DNA of 64,000 nt from Gari tellinella (taxonomy: Eukaryota > Mollusca > Bivalvia > Cardiida > Psammobiidae). Where the stretch lies: positions 47,180,216-47,244,215 of the forward strand of contig OV277868.1 in NCBI GenBank assembly GCA_922989275.2. Direction: 5' to 3'. Positions 21,220 to 33,200 of the stretch are shown here, in pieces. How positions within the stretch are numbered: position 1 is the stretch's first letter; every line of letters starts with the position of its first letter. The notes below the pieces were generated by a model. The model did not search any database and was not told where the DNA came from. It saw nothing but the letters and a program-made list of their open reading frames with translations. The translations under genes and the position numbers were made by a program.

Positions 21220-22010
21220 ATGTCACTTAGTACACCGGTGTCTACGCGTCCAGCCCAGTCAAAAAGACCACTAACTTCTCCTGACTCTGATCTGGAAACC
21301 GTAAGTAAACGAACAACATACGCTCAAGTCGTCTTGTCTTCTCCAACTTCTCCAACTGCAACCGATTCCACTAGTAGTGTAGCAAACATCACTATCCCTG
21401 ATGAGGCTATGAAGGAGATCTAAAAAATGTTGCACGATACTTTTAAAGATCAGATTGAATCATGTGTGGACAAAATTGCAAAAGATGTTATTGGCAAACT
21501 AACTAGGAGGATCGAAACCCTTGAAACTGTCCAGACTGATTTGTGCAAAGAAAACTCTGACCTCAAACGCCAAGTAAATTTACTTGAAAACAAACTGGAT
21601 GACCAGGAGCAATATTCACGTAGGAACCTACTTAGGGTGTCTGGTATCAAAGAGTCAAAGGATGAGAGCACAGATAATTTGATCCTTTCTGTCTGTGATG
21701 CCATACAAGCAGACGTGAGATAGACAGATCCCACAGGGTAGGTAAACCCCACCCCTCTGGAGTTGGTGGCAAGCCGAGAGACATCATAGTCAAGTTTACC
21801 TCGTACCGCGCGCGCCAGAAACTATATCTTAAGAAGTCTTCCCTGAAGCGCAAAGGATATGAGCGTACTTACGTGAATGAGGACCTAACACGGAAGCGAA
21901 GTCATCTCTTGTTTACCGCACGTGAGCTAGTACGATCCAAGCACCTTCTCGGTGCTTGGTCTGCGAACGGTACTATTCTTGCTAAAGACAATCAGGTAAG
22001 GTGGCATTAG
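21220..22010 (+). pseudogene. LINE ORF1 remnant (RNA-binding, coiled-coil protein)
   Basis: Starts MSLSTPVSTRPAQSKRPLTS, a Ser/Thr/Pro-rich head. One in-frame TAA at 21421 interrupts it; the same frame continues through a heptad-rich stretch (IETLETVQTDLCKENSDLKR) to DDQEQYSRRNLLRVSGI, the conserved start of an L1-ORF1-like RRM domain. A frameshift near 21722 moves the rest to another frame: HRVGKPH, then DIIVKFTSYRARQKLYLKK, YVNEDLTRKRSHLL and GTILAKDNQVRWH, ending at TAG 22008-22010. ORF1 proteins of this type bind element RNA as trimers. No ORF2 follows; the nearest ORF2 (LINE A) is on the other strand, so this is a separate fragment. Confidence 0.8.
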
Positions 22011-22663
22011 CGAGCTAGATCCTTTCCGTCATGCCAGGCCGAGGACTGAGGACATGGCATATTAGGACATTAGGCAGTAAGAGACTACATTCTGTTACCA
22101 CCGGACTGTTATCTTGAGAGACCAGCTACTAAACTGTGTTAAAGAATTCTCAAATGCATGTTGTCATTGTTATGTATTGACTAGTCTTAGTATGATATAT
22201 ATTTATTGTCGTCTACATCTTGTGTAAATCATGACCAGCCGCAGCATTATGCTGTCGTCTGATAAGAATCTACACTGTTATTACATTGAAAATGGACATA
22301 TTTTGGTTTAAAATGTTACTATTTCGGATCTACATCTTTTGATCCGATCTGATCAGGATCCATGCAGATTACTCTTATCCCTTTTAGTGCCGATTTTTCT
22401 GCGCATGCGACACAATTCGTTCGAATCCCATTTTCACTTCATCGGCTTAAAAATAAGGCAAAATGTTAACTAAGTGTCAGACGGCATGAATCCGGATGGG
22501 ATGCCGAGTTACTGGCGTACCATCCGGAACCAAACTGTTTGTCTTTGATACTACGACAGGACTACATGTAATGTTGTGGTTTAAATGTAATTACAGTCGC
22601 AAGTCAATACTTCGAATTCTTCCAATTCGATGACATTTAGTAAATTTGAAAAATACCGATACA
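22011..22663. other. Unassigned, with decayed GATCAG palindromes
   Basis: GCCGCAGCATTATGCTG with GTCTGATAAGAATCTACAC (22230-22275) and GATCTGATCAGGATCCATGC (22345-22365) are remnants of the palindrome family. ATGAATCCGGATGGGATGCC...CATCCGGAACCAAACTG (22488-22540) is another. No gene. Confidence 0.45.
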
Positions 22664-23422
22664 CACAGGGATTGTGCGTTCAAAAGCGCTTTACATGAAA
22701 TAACACATATGTACCTATAAATCGAGAAAAGACAAAATAACTACAATTAGATCTGAAATAAAACATGAATAAACATACAAAAGACAGCCCCCAAAACGGC
22801 GATCACACTACCCCTATCAATCAGCAATGAACCAACCGGCTAAAGATTGCCGACCAATAGAAATAATAGCAGAGCGCCCAATGCAGGCCATCTAACGTAA
22901 CATAACTAGGAAAAATAGCATGCGACCATAACTAAAAACTCTATAGAAGATCAATGACATGATTAAAAATGGTGAAAGCTGTCCAAGAATTATACCACAG
23001 ACCCCGCCAGCTGGTTTCAAAAGAGATCAGAGCCATATCCCTACCATCAAAGATCCACCAGACAGGCACTGGTCAACGGTACAACCCCAGAACTAAAAAT
23101 TAGACCCATAACATATACAGAATGAACACAGCCTTAGGGTAGCAGTCATCTACCCTCTCCACCCAACACCCGCGGGACCTACATGTTCCATGGCTGAAAT
23201 TACACCCTTACTTTATAAAACATCAAGATACGAAGCTGTCCCTGAATTATACCGCAAACCCCAAGTCAGTCGGTTTCAAAGAGATCAGGGGCAATCCCTA
23301 CCATCAAGATCCACCGAACGGGCATGGGCAAACGGTACAATTCCAGAACTCCCATTTAGACCAACAATATCTACAGCAAGAACATAGCCCGGAGGTAGCA
23401 GTCATCCATTTCCTAATGTGTT
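22664..23422 (-). repeat. LINE A 3' UTR with internal direct repeat
   Basis: Blocks at about 22975-23155 and 23230-23407 are direct copies ~255 bp apart (GAAGCTGTCC/GAAAGCTGTCC, GGTTTCAAA(A)GAGATCAG, TCCCTACCATCAA(A)GATCC, GGTAGCAGTCATC). The outer 22664-22900 part matches the two units at 40314-40970. Confidence 0.7.
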
Positions 23423-26400
23423 CTAATAATAAATATTAAAGAAGTGTGTTTTCAGACGTTTTTTGAAGACTGCAACTGAGCTCGCATCTCTAATGTCTGA
23501 TGGTAGAGAGTTCCAGAGCTTTGGGGCTGCATGCATGAAACTTCTATCTCCAAACTTCACCAAACGACTTCTCGGCACAACCAGCGATACTGATTTACTC
23601 GCAGACCGCAACTCTCTTCGAGGTCTATACACGTCCAGCATACTAACAATGTACATTGGAGAATCATTGCACATGGCTTTGTATGTGAGTGTCAGAATTT
23701 TGAATTCAACTCTGTGTTGAACTGGAAGCCAGTGAAGCTCCTTCAAGACTGGAGTGATGTACCGAGGAGTCCTGGTAATGATGCGGGCTGCTGTATTTTG
23801 CACACGCTGTAGTTTTCGTAGTGAGTTTTGGGGAATCCCATATAGCAGTGAGTTGCAGTAGTCAATTTTTGATGTGATCAGAGAATTGACCAAAGTCTTT
23901 GTAGCTTCTGGGGAAAGGTACTGTCTAATTTGACCTATTTACCGCAGCTGTGCGTAGCTAGATCTGCACACAGTGTTGATGTGCTGTGTCATATCCATTT
24001 GGGAATCAAATCTAGCACCAAGGTTGTTCACCCATAATGACGGTTTGATTTTAGAGTTTCCCACTTGAACATGAAAATCTCCGGGAACGTTAACCTTTTT
24101 TGAATGAAACAGTATGACCTCAGTGTTGTCAGTGTTCAGCTTCAACATATTCTGGTGCATCCATGAGACTATGTCTTTTAGACATCCTTCGACTTTTGAA
24201 AGGGCTTCTTGTTGACTAGATGTGTCTTTAGGCTTAAATGACAAGTATAACTGTGAATCATCTGCATAGAAATGATGATCCAGATCATGATTTCTGCAAA
24301 TTGAGCCGACAGGTTTTGTGTACAAGATGTAGTTTTTGGGTCCCAAGACTGAGCCCTGTGGCACACTATATTTCATTTGAACTGGGGCAGATAATTCTCC
24401 ATCTACTGCGACTGTTTGGTAACGGTCATTCAGGTATGAGGTCATCCACTTAAGTGGGTTTCCAATGATTTTGAAGTCTTTTTCAAGGCGATTGAGTAAT
24501 GTTTCATGATCAATTGTGTCGAATGCGGCTGATAGGTCAAGCATCACCAGAATTGTGATTTCATTCTTATCAAGATATTGCAAGATGTCATTTTGAACTT
24601 TAACAAGAGCAGTTTCTGTAGAGTGATGCTTACGATATGCTGACTGATGCTGTTCATGCAGATTGTTTGTGGCCAAATGGGACTCAATGCGTCTGTATAC
24701 AACTTTTTCTAATACTTTGGAGAGAAATGGCAAATTTGATACAGGCCTGTAGTTCTTAAGATCATTTGTATCGAGATCAGGGTCTTACATGCGACTTTTT
24801 GAATTCTTTTGGAACATACGCAGATTCCAGCGAAGAGTTCACATTTTTGTTAATGACGGTAGGAGCTCGCTAAGACATACCTTTAAGAGCCATGTAGGTA
24901 TTGGGTCGACTTCACAGGACTTACATGGGGATGCCTTGACAATCTCCCCGATTTCTGCTGCTGTAGCAGTGTCAAAACTTTCTAAAGAGCTCATTGAATG
25001 CAACGTTTCTGTGATGACTGGGGTGCATGTCGTTGATTCAGAGGCAATGCCTGTTCGTATTTTGTCCACTTTTTCAATGAAAAAGTCGCTGAAATCATGC
25101 GCAAGTTGTTTTGAGGACACATTTTTCGGCAGTGCAATTTCACTGTTTGCACCAAGGAGATGCTTAGTGACTTTAAAAAGACTCTTCGAGTCCCGTTGAC
25201 AGGATTCTACTTTTTCTGTGTAAAAATTAACCTTTGTCTTTGCTAACAATTTGTTTACTTTAACACACTGGTCTCGATACAGTTGATGATCAATTGCGAG
25301 TTTGGATAATTTCCACTTTCGTTCTAGCTTACGCTTTAAGTGTTTAGCATCGTGAAGTTCCTGGGTGTACAATGGACATGATGGCCTGAGAGTTATGGTC
25401 TAAGTGCACAATGGTGCATGCTTATTGGTCAGAGCTTTAAGTTCATGTGTGTATACACTGACAATTTCGTCAATATCTGTCATTTTCAGAATTTCTTTAA
25501 TTGAATCTGAGTTAAGGATATCTCTTTTAAATAAATCGACATTAATGTCCCTAAGCCTTCGAAATGAAACAGTTTTTCTGATGGGCGGGTTTTTTTCTGC
25601 CTTTGCCCTGAAAGACACAGAGAAATGGTCTCTTGAGATTTTGCCACTACTGGCAGATAGTCCAGGGTCTGTGACTTCGAGATTTGACACACAGTCTTCG
25701 TTATCTCTTGTGATAACAACGTCAAGAGTGTGTCCCCCGACATGGGTGGCTTCTTTGACATGCTGTTGAAAACCAAATGAATCCATTGTACTGACGAAAT
25801 TGACAGTGTTCCTATCGTTTGAGAGATCAAGATGAAGGTTTAAATCCCCTACAATGATGATTTGTTTATCAATGGTTGAAACTTTCGATAAGAAAAGTGG
25901 CCATTCCCTGTCAAGAAAGTCTGAGATTTTTAGACCGTTTGCAGAGGATGGAGGGGGTCTGTAGATGACTGCTAGACGCACAATGAAATCTTTGATGCTT
26001 AAAGTACAGTCAATGTGCTCAAAAGTTGGAAAATCATTATCTTTGGTAGAGGAAAGGATTTTAACATCAATTGATGACTTATATATGAGCCCCACCCCAC
26101 CACCCCGGCCTCCACTACAGCGCGGGACATGTTTGATATTATAGCTGTCAGGAACCAGTTCACCTAAGCACGGTTTATCTGCAGCACTACCAAGCCAAGT
26201 ATCAGTGACGGCCATTACATCGATATCCTTTGAGATTATATAGTCATGTATAGCCAAAGCTTTATTTTTTACTGATCTTGGGTTTAAACTGCAGATTTTA
26301 ATTTGCTTCTGAGGTTTGGTGGACACGGGCTGTTCATACTTTACATGAATGAGATTTTGTGTTTTTGCTTTAGGAGGTTCAACTGAGAGTTCAAGTTTAC

Positions 26401-26701
26401 TATTTGTTTGACAAGTACTGGAAACAACTTCTATTGACTGTGGTAATTCTCTAATAATTTCATGATGAATGCCATCATTTGTATCCCAAATGCGTTTCAG
26501 TTTGGATTTACCCCCTTTTGTACCCCTATACTTTGCTAATCCAAATTGCCCAAAGTCATAAAGACCTAACTCTTTCAATCTAGATAATAGAAGGGGATCA
26601 GGTTTAGAATAAGGTGATAATTGACTAAGTGAATAAATGTACTTATCCGTATATCTAATCCTCTTTGGTAGATGGTCAGGACTGCCTTGGGCTAAACACA
26701 T
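23423..26701 (-). pseudogene. LINE A ORF2: endonuclease-reverse transcriptase
   Basis: Start ATG at 26701 is preceded by an in-frame stop. The N-terminal basic region (RYTDKYIYSLSQL, YRGTKGGKSKLKR) leads to an APE-type endonuclease: CSLNPRSVKNK, AVTDTWLG, GRGGGVGL, VIYRPP, IIVGDLNLH, TLDVVITR, RDHFSV. Family members usually have E in TETWL; here it is D. One in-frame TAG (25400-25402) follows KHAPLCT, then the same frame resumes to 24839. Frameshifts near 24865 and 24760 precede the RT: NYRPVSNLPFLSKVLEKVV, HQSAYRKHHSTETAL, LDLSAAFDTIDH, SVPQGSVLGP, YADD at 24268-24257. Another break near 23900-23940 precedes the C-terminus (LITSKIDYCNSLLYGIP, LHWLPVQHRVEFKI, PKLWNSLPSDIR). RT type fits the L2/CR1 group. 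Inactive but young-looking. Confidence 0.9.
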
Positions 26702-27111
26702 GTTGAATTAGATATCCAATATGTCCAGTGTAACACTATATACTCCACAAATATGATTTATTAAATCCACAATATCTTTTAAATCTCACTATAAGATCAC
26801 TATTAAATCACACCATTCTTTTAAAAATATATTCATTTATCACATAATTTGCGGTTTTGGAGTTGCATAAAGCGATTGTATAAATATCGTAATCCACTAG
26901 TGGAATATCGTTTTTTGGGCTCCGGCCTAACTTGTTCGTCCATGTGCGCTGCATGTAGCGGGGTGCCAACTGACGTCATTTACTATGACGTTAACGTAAA
27001 CAACGTAACGTTTGGCGGAAAATCTATATAGCGTAGGGTCTACAAACTACGGCTTCAAATCAATTTAATAGGTGCTTCGACTTGTAATGTGATAAATAGA
27101 ATATCACATTC
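26702..27111. other. Region upstream of LINE A
   Basis: May contain the LINE's 5' UTR, but no ORF1 is found on the minus strand. TGACGTCA-like sites near 26970-26990 are noted. The 60-codon plus-strand frame at 26849 has no recognisable product. Confidence 0.35.
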
Positions 27112-27230
27112 GTGTTCATTATTTATCATTTTTAATAAACTCGTTGACTAAAATGAATATGACGCTCGCCAAGGCTCGCGTCATATTATTTTAGTCAACT
27201 CGTTTATTAAAAATGATAAATAATGAACAC
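27112..27230. repeat. Large palindrome, ~53 bp arms
   Basis: 27112-27165 (GTGTTCATTATTTATCATTT ... TATGACGC) is mirrored at 27178-27230 with about three differences and a 12 bp loop, TCGCCAAGGCTC. Weaker inverted similarity may continue outward (ATAAATAGAATATCAC against ATATCCTCTATTTAC). A foldback insertion is likely. Confidence 0.85.
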
Positions 27231-27720
27231 TCATACAATATCCTCTATTTACAACACTGTCAAGTTTCAGAAGTCTATATAAAGTAATTCCACTTTGAAT
27301 ATTGATAACATCAGAGCTTAGAAAAATGCAGCCATTCACACATGGCGCATGTAACATTAATGGGGCCCTACCGATATACAGAGTTACCCCGCATGGAAAG
27401 TGTGATAAGAGTAGCGCCCCCTGAATGAGCGGTTGTTTCCGGTTCAATAGTGAAGTACACATAGTATCGAAAATCCTTTATCCTCAAACACGAATTTGAG
27501 GAGATCGTCTGCTTGTTAGTGTAGAGCTTATATTATACACAGTAGAACCTGGCTATACATTATTGAAAGCGCAATCTCTCATATTGTTCAAAAATAGAAT
27601 TAAGACATGCATTTACTTTACCTACAATAAAACTTACAAAAACTTCCATAGATATACCGTTCTATGCATATCATTTATTCATATGTTTATTTAAATAAGT
27701 CATCAATCTGCACCTCAATA
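27231..27720. other. No feature recognised
   Basis: The minus-strand 93-codon frame (27181-27462) begins outside the palindrome and has no known motif. Confidence 0.35.
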
Positions 27721-28800
27721 AATATGTTATACCTCCCAGCAGATGATAGCTTAAAGCAGAATGTACCTTAACCTGCCTTAAGGGGTCACCTATCTTCAAA
27801 ACTAATTACATCTATTGGGTAAAGGGTTAAACCCCGTTACATGGATGTGTCATAGCACATTCTGGTTGCTGTTAATCAACCATAAACCCTACCCGCTATG
27901 AATACCTATCATTTAATTTATTACTTTAGGTGATTAAATAAGGAAAGATACCGTAGGAATGATCAATTATGCTTATAGCATGATAAGGGTTAATATTTAA
28001 AAAAAAAATACTGCCTACTTTCTTGATAAAAGTTTAGATTATGATATCAAGTTTGACTTAAAACATATATGAGTGTGAAACAGTTCTACCCCTGATCAGC
28101 CTGTTAGTATATATGCTGCATCTTATCTGGTTCCAAACTTTTTATAAATGATAGTGTTTTAAGCCTATTATAATTAGTGAACTGGTAAAAGATCAACAGA
28201 AATAAAGTTTTAATCTACTAAAACGATGGAATACATGCTTTACTTTCAACATTGAGTTTTCAATAGAGTACACATTTAATGATAGGAGAGGGGTTCTAAA
28301 GTATTTATGTTGTTGTTAAAACAGTATGTATTTCCTATTAACCCTTTAAATACGCCTTTGGTTTATGCCTCCATTGAATGAAAGAGTTCTAATTTAAAGT
28401 TTTTATTAGCATGAATGTGCAACATTAAAAACATTGAATATCCTAGCAGATGGTAGCTTAAAGCAAGCTGAAAGTAAAGTGGCATGTACTTTTCAATCTA
28501 CCTTTAATGGACACCTGTCTTTCCAGGTAGGAACAGGCGATCGGTAAACCCATTACCTAAACCCATTACCCCACAGCCCGTGTTAAGTATTTAATATAGG
28601 TCACCTCTTAAAGCAGGTTGAAAGTAAAACATAATGCGCCTTAAGGTGCACCCTGCTTTACTTTCATCCTGCTTTAAGGTACCACCCACTACGACTGACA
28701 TAAAATATCACCTATGATTCATAATTATGACTGCTTAGTGCTTGAAGAGGATTTATTTGCTTATGAAGGTTGAATTCATCAAAGGAGTAAAATACATAAT
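27721..28800. repeat. Cluster of family 3 hairpin repeats
   Basis: Three partial to good copies. (1) 27740-27800: GATAGCTTAAAGCAGAATGT, then CACCTATCTTCAAAAC. (2) 28445-28530: GGTAGCTTAAAGCAAGCTGA, then ACCTGTCTT. (3) 28600-28690, best: AAAGCAGGTTGAAAGTAAAA, centre ATGCGCCTTAAGGTGCA, then CTTTACTTTCATCCTGC. The intervening sequence is AT-rich and unassigned. Confidence 0.6.
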
Positions 28801-30290
28801 GATGGGGGTAATAGGTTAAGCCTTTGCACATGAAGGAGTGCATGGTATAGGAGATTAAAATGTATTCCCCACATGAATAACAATGTGGATCCTATATAAA
28901 AAAAAAATAGTTTGGTGTGTTTTGATTCCAGCCTGTGTACCCAAGACTTAAGCTTCCGTTTTATGGCTTGTCATAGCAGAGATGACTATGGGACAGCAGC
29001 TGCACCCCAGTGAGGGGTCAGTATACAATTCGATTTCTAGCTAATTGGTTACTTCCTGTTGTTAGTTGTGATGATGCTTTGCGCTTTATGGCCCCTGGGC
29101 AGAAGCCTTGAGAGGTGAAATCCATGTGCGCTATGAGCATGACAGGCTGAACTATATCTATGAAATTTCTGTCAACTAAAATCTGCTGGTATATAATGAA
29201 CAAACAAAATATACATTTTTGAAGAAACTGTTTACCATTCAACATATTTTAAAAGATCAGTTTAACCCTTTGCCTAATGAATATTCATGTCATTATTAAT
29301 AACTGAATAATACAAAGTTTATGTTTAATACCGGTAATGTCTTAATAAATATCCCCTTTTTCACCTGTAATAGGCAGCATTTATAGACCTATACTGTCAT
29401 TTAAGAACCAGAAAGGACAGTCATTGATTATAGAGACTGTTCCTATAAAGTAACCATCTGATCAGGATCTACTTTTAATCCATGTTAACGTTCTTTTACC
29501 GAGGTGAAAACCCGTGTCTGTTAAGTATGTTAAAAGTCAGCTTCTTTGTTATATAGAAAAAGTATGATCAGTGCTACTTTCGGTTTGCTAAAAACGATGA
29601 AATAAATAACCCTCGCATTTGACATTAAACAAAATTAATACATTAAAATACATAGGGATAAACGGGGGCTTGACTGCATATAGATATAGGTATCAAACTA
29701 ATAAACCGCATTCGATCTATTCTTTTCCGAATCGTTTATGACCGTTACATGTATCGACACCGTCTCAATGAGATGCGTTAACTAAACCGGAAACAACCTT
29801 TTCCTTATCAGGGGAGTTAACTCGTGATGAAAATTGGGATAACTCTGTAATGCGGTAGGGCCCCATTATGTCAACTTTATATGTAACTGAACGTTATAAC
29901 GTTCATGATTTCTTATTGCTTTGTCCATGCCCTTTAATTCAGTGATGACCTGTTTCCACTTCATTAGACAGGTGGCCACGTAAAGCTGAATTAAGGTTGA
30001 AGCAGTCAGCGCCCTAGGCGCGTTCTGCTCTATTTTAAACATGCTTTTAGTTACGTCTGCAAGGATACAGGACACAGTTCTTGTGTTGCTTATTCATCCT
30101 GTATAAACTACACTATTGGCTCTAACGGGTGAATGAATTGGGGGTATGGAGAAAGGTATCTATGGGGTGAAAGGCAAATGTTAGCAGGGTGACAAAAGAG
30201 TGACACATTTATTATATTTGTAGTGCATATGACTAATACATTTCAGGCATAATATTACCTTCGATACTAGTTACTACAGTACTATTCGTC
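28801..30290. other. Mostly unassigned
   Basis: One decayed family 3 core near 30000-30045 (TGAAGCAGTCAGCGCC then GGCGCGTTCTGCTC) and a GGGGAGTTAACTCG motif near 29812. The rest shows no coding or repeat structure I can recognise. Confidence 0.4.
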
Positions 30291-30299
30291 CTCGCTCGA

Positions 30300-33200
30300 A
30301 TCTGATTGTATTGTAATGTAGGGCGAAAGTAATACAGAGGGCTTCTGTAAAGTTTCTGTGTAGAAACATATCTCATGCACTATATTATTTATAAGTATTC
30401 AATATTATGGGTCTCAAGCGACACTGAAACCATGTCTCTTTGCATCAGATGACAGTGTGCTGCAGGACGAAAGCAATGCAGAGGGCTTCTGTAGAAGCAT
30501 TCTGTGTTGCTCTGGTCCAGCATTGCGTTCATGTTGAACGATTAATCGTTGTTGAGGAGTAGTACTGTATAACATATACATATCAGTTCTTTTGTAGGAA
30601 CACTAGGTTTCATGCATAATATTATCTATGTTTACGTTACTTGATGAAGTGTTTGAATCCTGAATCTACAAATATGCAATGGTATATGTCTTGAGCGTTA
30701 TTTACACAATGCATCACTTCAACCGGGTGACAGTGTACTGCAGAATGAGAGTAATGCAGAAGGCTTTTGTAGGAACCTTTTGTGCTGTTCTTGTCCTGCA
30801 TTTGGGCAGTCACGTGCTTTTGTGATCCTGTTCATGTTAAACTATCAGTCGCTGTATAATGGTAATACTGTTTAACATTTACATACGGACTCTTCTGTAG
30901 AAAAAATATATTCCATGCATTGTACAAACTATAACTGTTACAGTGGTATTCGTCATGAGCGACACCAGAAATGTGCCTCGTTTGAAACTGATTAAGGTGT
31001 ACTGTAAGACGAATGTTATGCAGAAAGCCCCTATTGGAATGTTCTGTATTGCTCCTCTGCAGGAACATTTTGTCTCATACATTATATTTTGTATAGATGT
31101 TACAATATTGCTCGTCTTGAGAGACAGTGAAACCTTGCCCCATTCGAGCAGAGGGCAGTGTACTGTAGGACGATTGTAATGCAGAGAGCCTCTATGCGAG
31201 CTTTCTGTGTCGCCTTGGTCCTGCATTAGGCTATCGTGCATTTTTGTGAGCCCGATGGACACTGAAACTATACCTCATTTGAACTAGATAAAGGCGTACT
31301 GTAGGACTGATGTAATACGGAAGGCTTCTGTGGGAGCTTTCTGTGTTGCTTTGGCCCTGCACTAGGCTGTCAGGTGTTTATGATCCTAGTTCATGTTGAA
31401 CTATCAGTCGTTGCTGAGGGGTAGCACTGTTTACCATCTACATATCAGTTCTTGTGTAAGAACATTATGTCTCATGCATTACATACGCTGTAAATATTCT
31501 GTATTGGAGTTTATGTCTTGAGCAACACTGGAACCATGCCTCATTGGAATCAAATGACAGTGTACTGCGGGGCGAAAGTAATGCAGAGGGCTTCTGTAGA
31601 AACTTTCTGCGTTGCTCTTATCCCGCTCTGGGCTGGCATGTGTTGTTGGTTTGTTGTTGTTGTTGTTGTTGTGTTTTCTATGATCCTAACAAATCTTGAA
31701 CGATACACCGCAGTATACCGGTTTTCGGTTCTAGTATAAGAATATTATATGTCTCATGCTTTATATATTATCTATGGATGTTGCAGTATATAGCAGTTTA
31801 GTGTAGGACGAAAGTAATGCACAGGGCTTCTGTATGAACTTTCTGTGTTGCTCTGGTCCCGCTATGGACTGTCACGTGTTGCTGTTGGTTCCTTTTTTTT
31901 CTTTCTATAATTCTTATATATCTTGAACGATAGGATGTTGTTGAAAGGTATCGCACTATACTAGCTTTCTGCCTTGTGCAAGAACATTATGTCTCATGCA
32001 TTATATATTATCTATGGATGTTATAGTATAACAGTGTAGTGTAGGACGAAAGTAATGCAGAGGGCTTCTGTATGAACTTTCTGTGTTGCTCTGGTCCTGC
32101 AGTACGCGGTCACACGTTTTATGATCCAGATCATATTGAACGATCTGTCTTTGTTGAGGGGGTCTGCTGTATACTATATATATATTTTATATTTTTTTCA
32201 GTTCTTGTGTAAGAGCATCATGTTTCATACATAATATTATCTACAAATGTTACAGTACTTTTGGTCATGAGCGACACTCAAAATATGCCTCATTTGAATC
32301 GGATTGAAGCGTACTGTGGAACGAATGTAGTACAGAAGGCTTTTGTAGGAACTTTCTGTATTGCTTTGAATCTGCATAAGGCTGTCACGTGTTTATGATC
32401 CTAGTTCATGTTGAACTATCAGTCGTTGCGGAGGGGTAGAACTGTATACCATCTACATATCGGTTCTTGTGTAAGAACATTATGTCTCATGCAATACATC
32501 AGCTGTAAATATTCGGGGTTGAAAGCTACGTCTTGAGCGACGCTAAAACCATGCCTCATTGGAATCAAATGACAGTGTACTGTGAGACTAGAGCAATGCA
32601 GAGGGCTTCTGTAGAAACTTTCTGTGTTGCTCTGGTCCCGCTTTGGACTGTAACGTGTTGTTCTTTGTTCCTTTTCTTTATTTTATTTTCCCTATAATCC
32701 TAAAAATCTTGAATGATAGGATGTGTTTTAAAAGGTATCGCACTATACAAGCTTTCGGTTGTAGTATACGATCATTATGTCTCATGTATTATATATTATC
32801 TATGGATGTTACAGTATAACAGTGTAGTGTAGGACGAAAGTAATGCAGAGGGCTTCTGTATGAACTTTCTGTGTTGCTCTGGTCCTGCAGTACATGGTCA
32901 CACGTTTTATGATCCAGATCATATTGAACGATTAGTCTTTGTTGAGGGGGTCTGCTATATAATACATGTACAGTGGAACCCCTCGTTTGCGGCCGCTAAA
33001 AAGAAGGCTAAGTGTCCATATACAGGACAGGTGACAGCTTGAAGCGGTGTGAAGGTGAAACAGAAGGATCCTGTAGGAGCTTTCTGTTTCACTTTCTCAT
33101 TGCTTTAGGCAGACACCTGTCTTAAACGACTAATATCTGATACAACTAAGTGGTCGTAATATAGAGAGGTGTTACTGTATGTTCATTTCGTGTCTATGAG

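Larger units (their letters stand above)
22664..26701 (-). mobile_element. LINE A, L2-like, nearly full ORF2 plus 3' UTR
   Basis: A ~4.0 kb minus-strand element. ORF2 (23423-26701) is followed by a 3' UTR ending near 22664 at GCGCTTTTGAACGCACAATC + CCTGTGTG. The extra tail GAGCGCTATATCAAT(ATA)n seen in the sister copy at 40984 is missing. The upstream limit is taken as the ORF2 start; sequence beyond 26701 is not recognisable. Confidence 0.85.

Noticed and set aside
24789..25199. 136-codon plus-strand ORF
   Set aside because: Antisense to LINE A ORF2.
25404..25769. 121-codon plus-strand ORF
   Set aside because: Antisense shadow of the LINE A endonuclease.
30879..31262. 127-codon minus-strand ORF with duplicated segments
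   Set aside because: Entirely within the satellite array; the internal repeats are the monomers.
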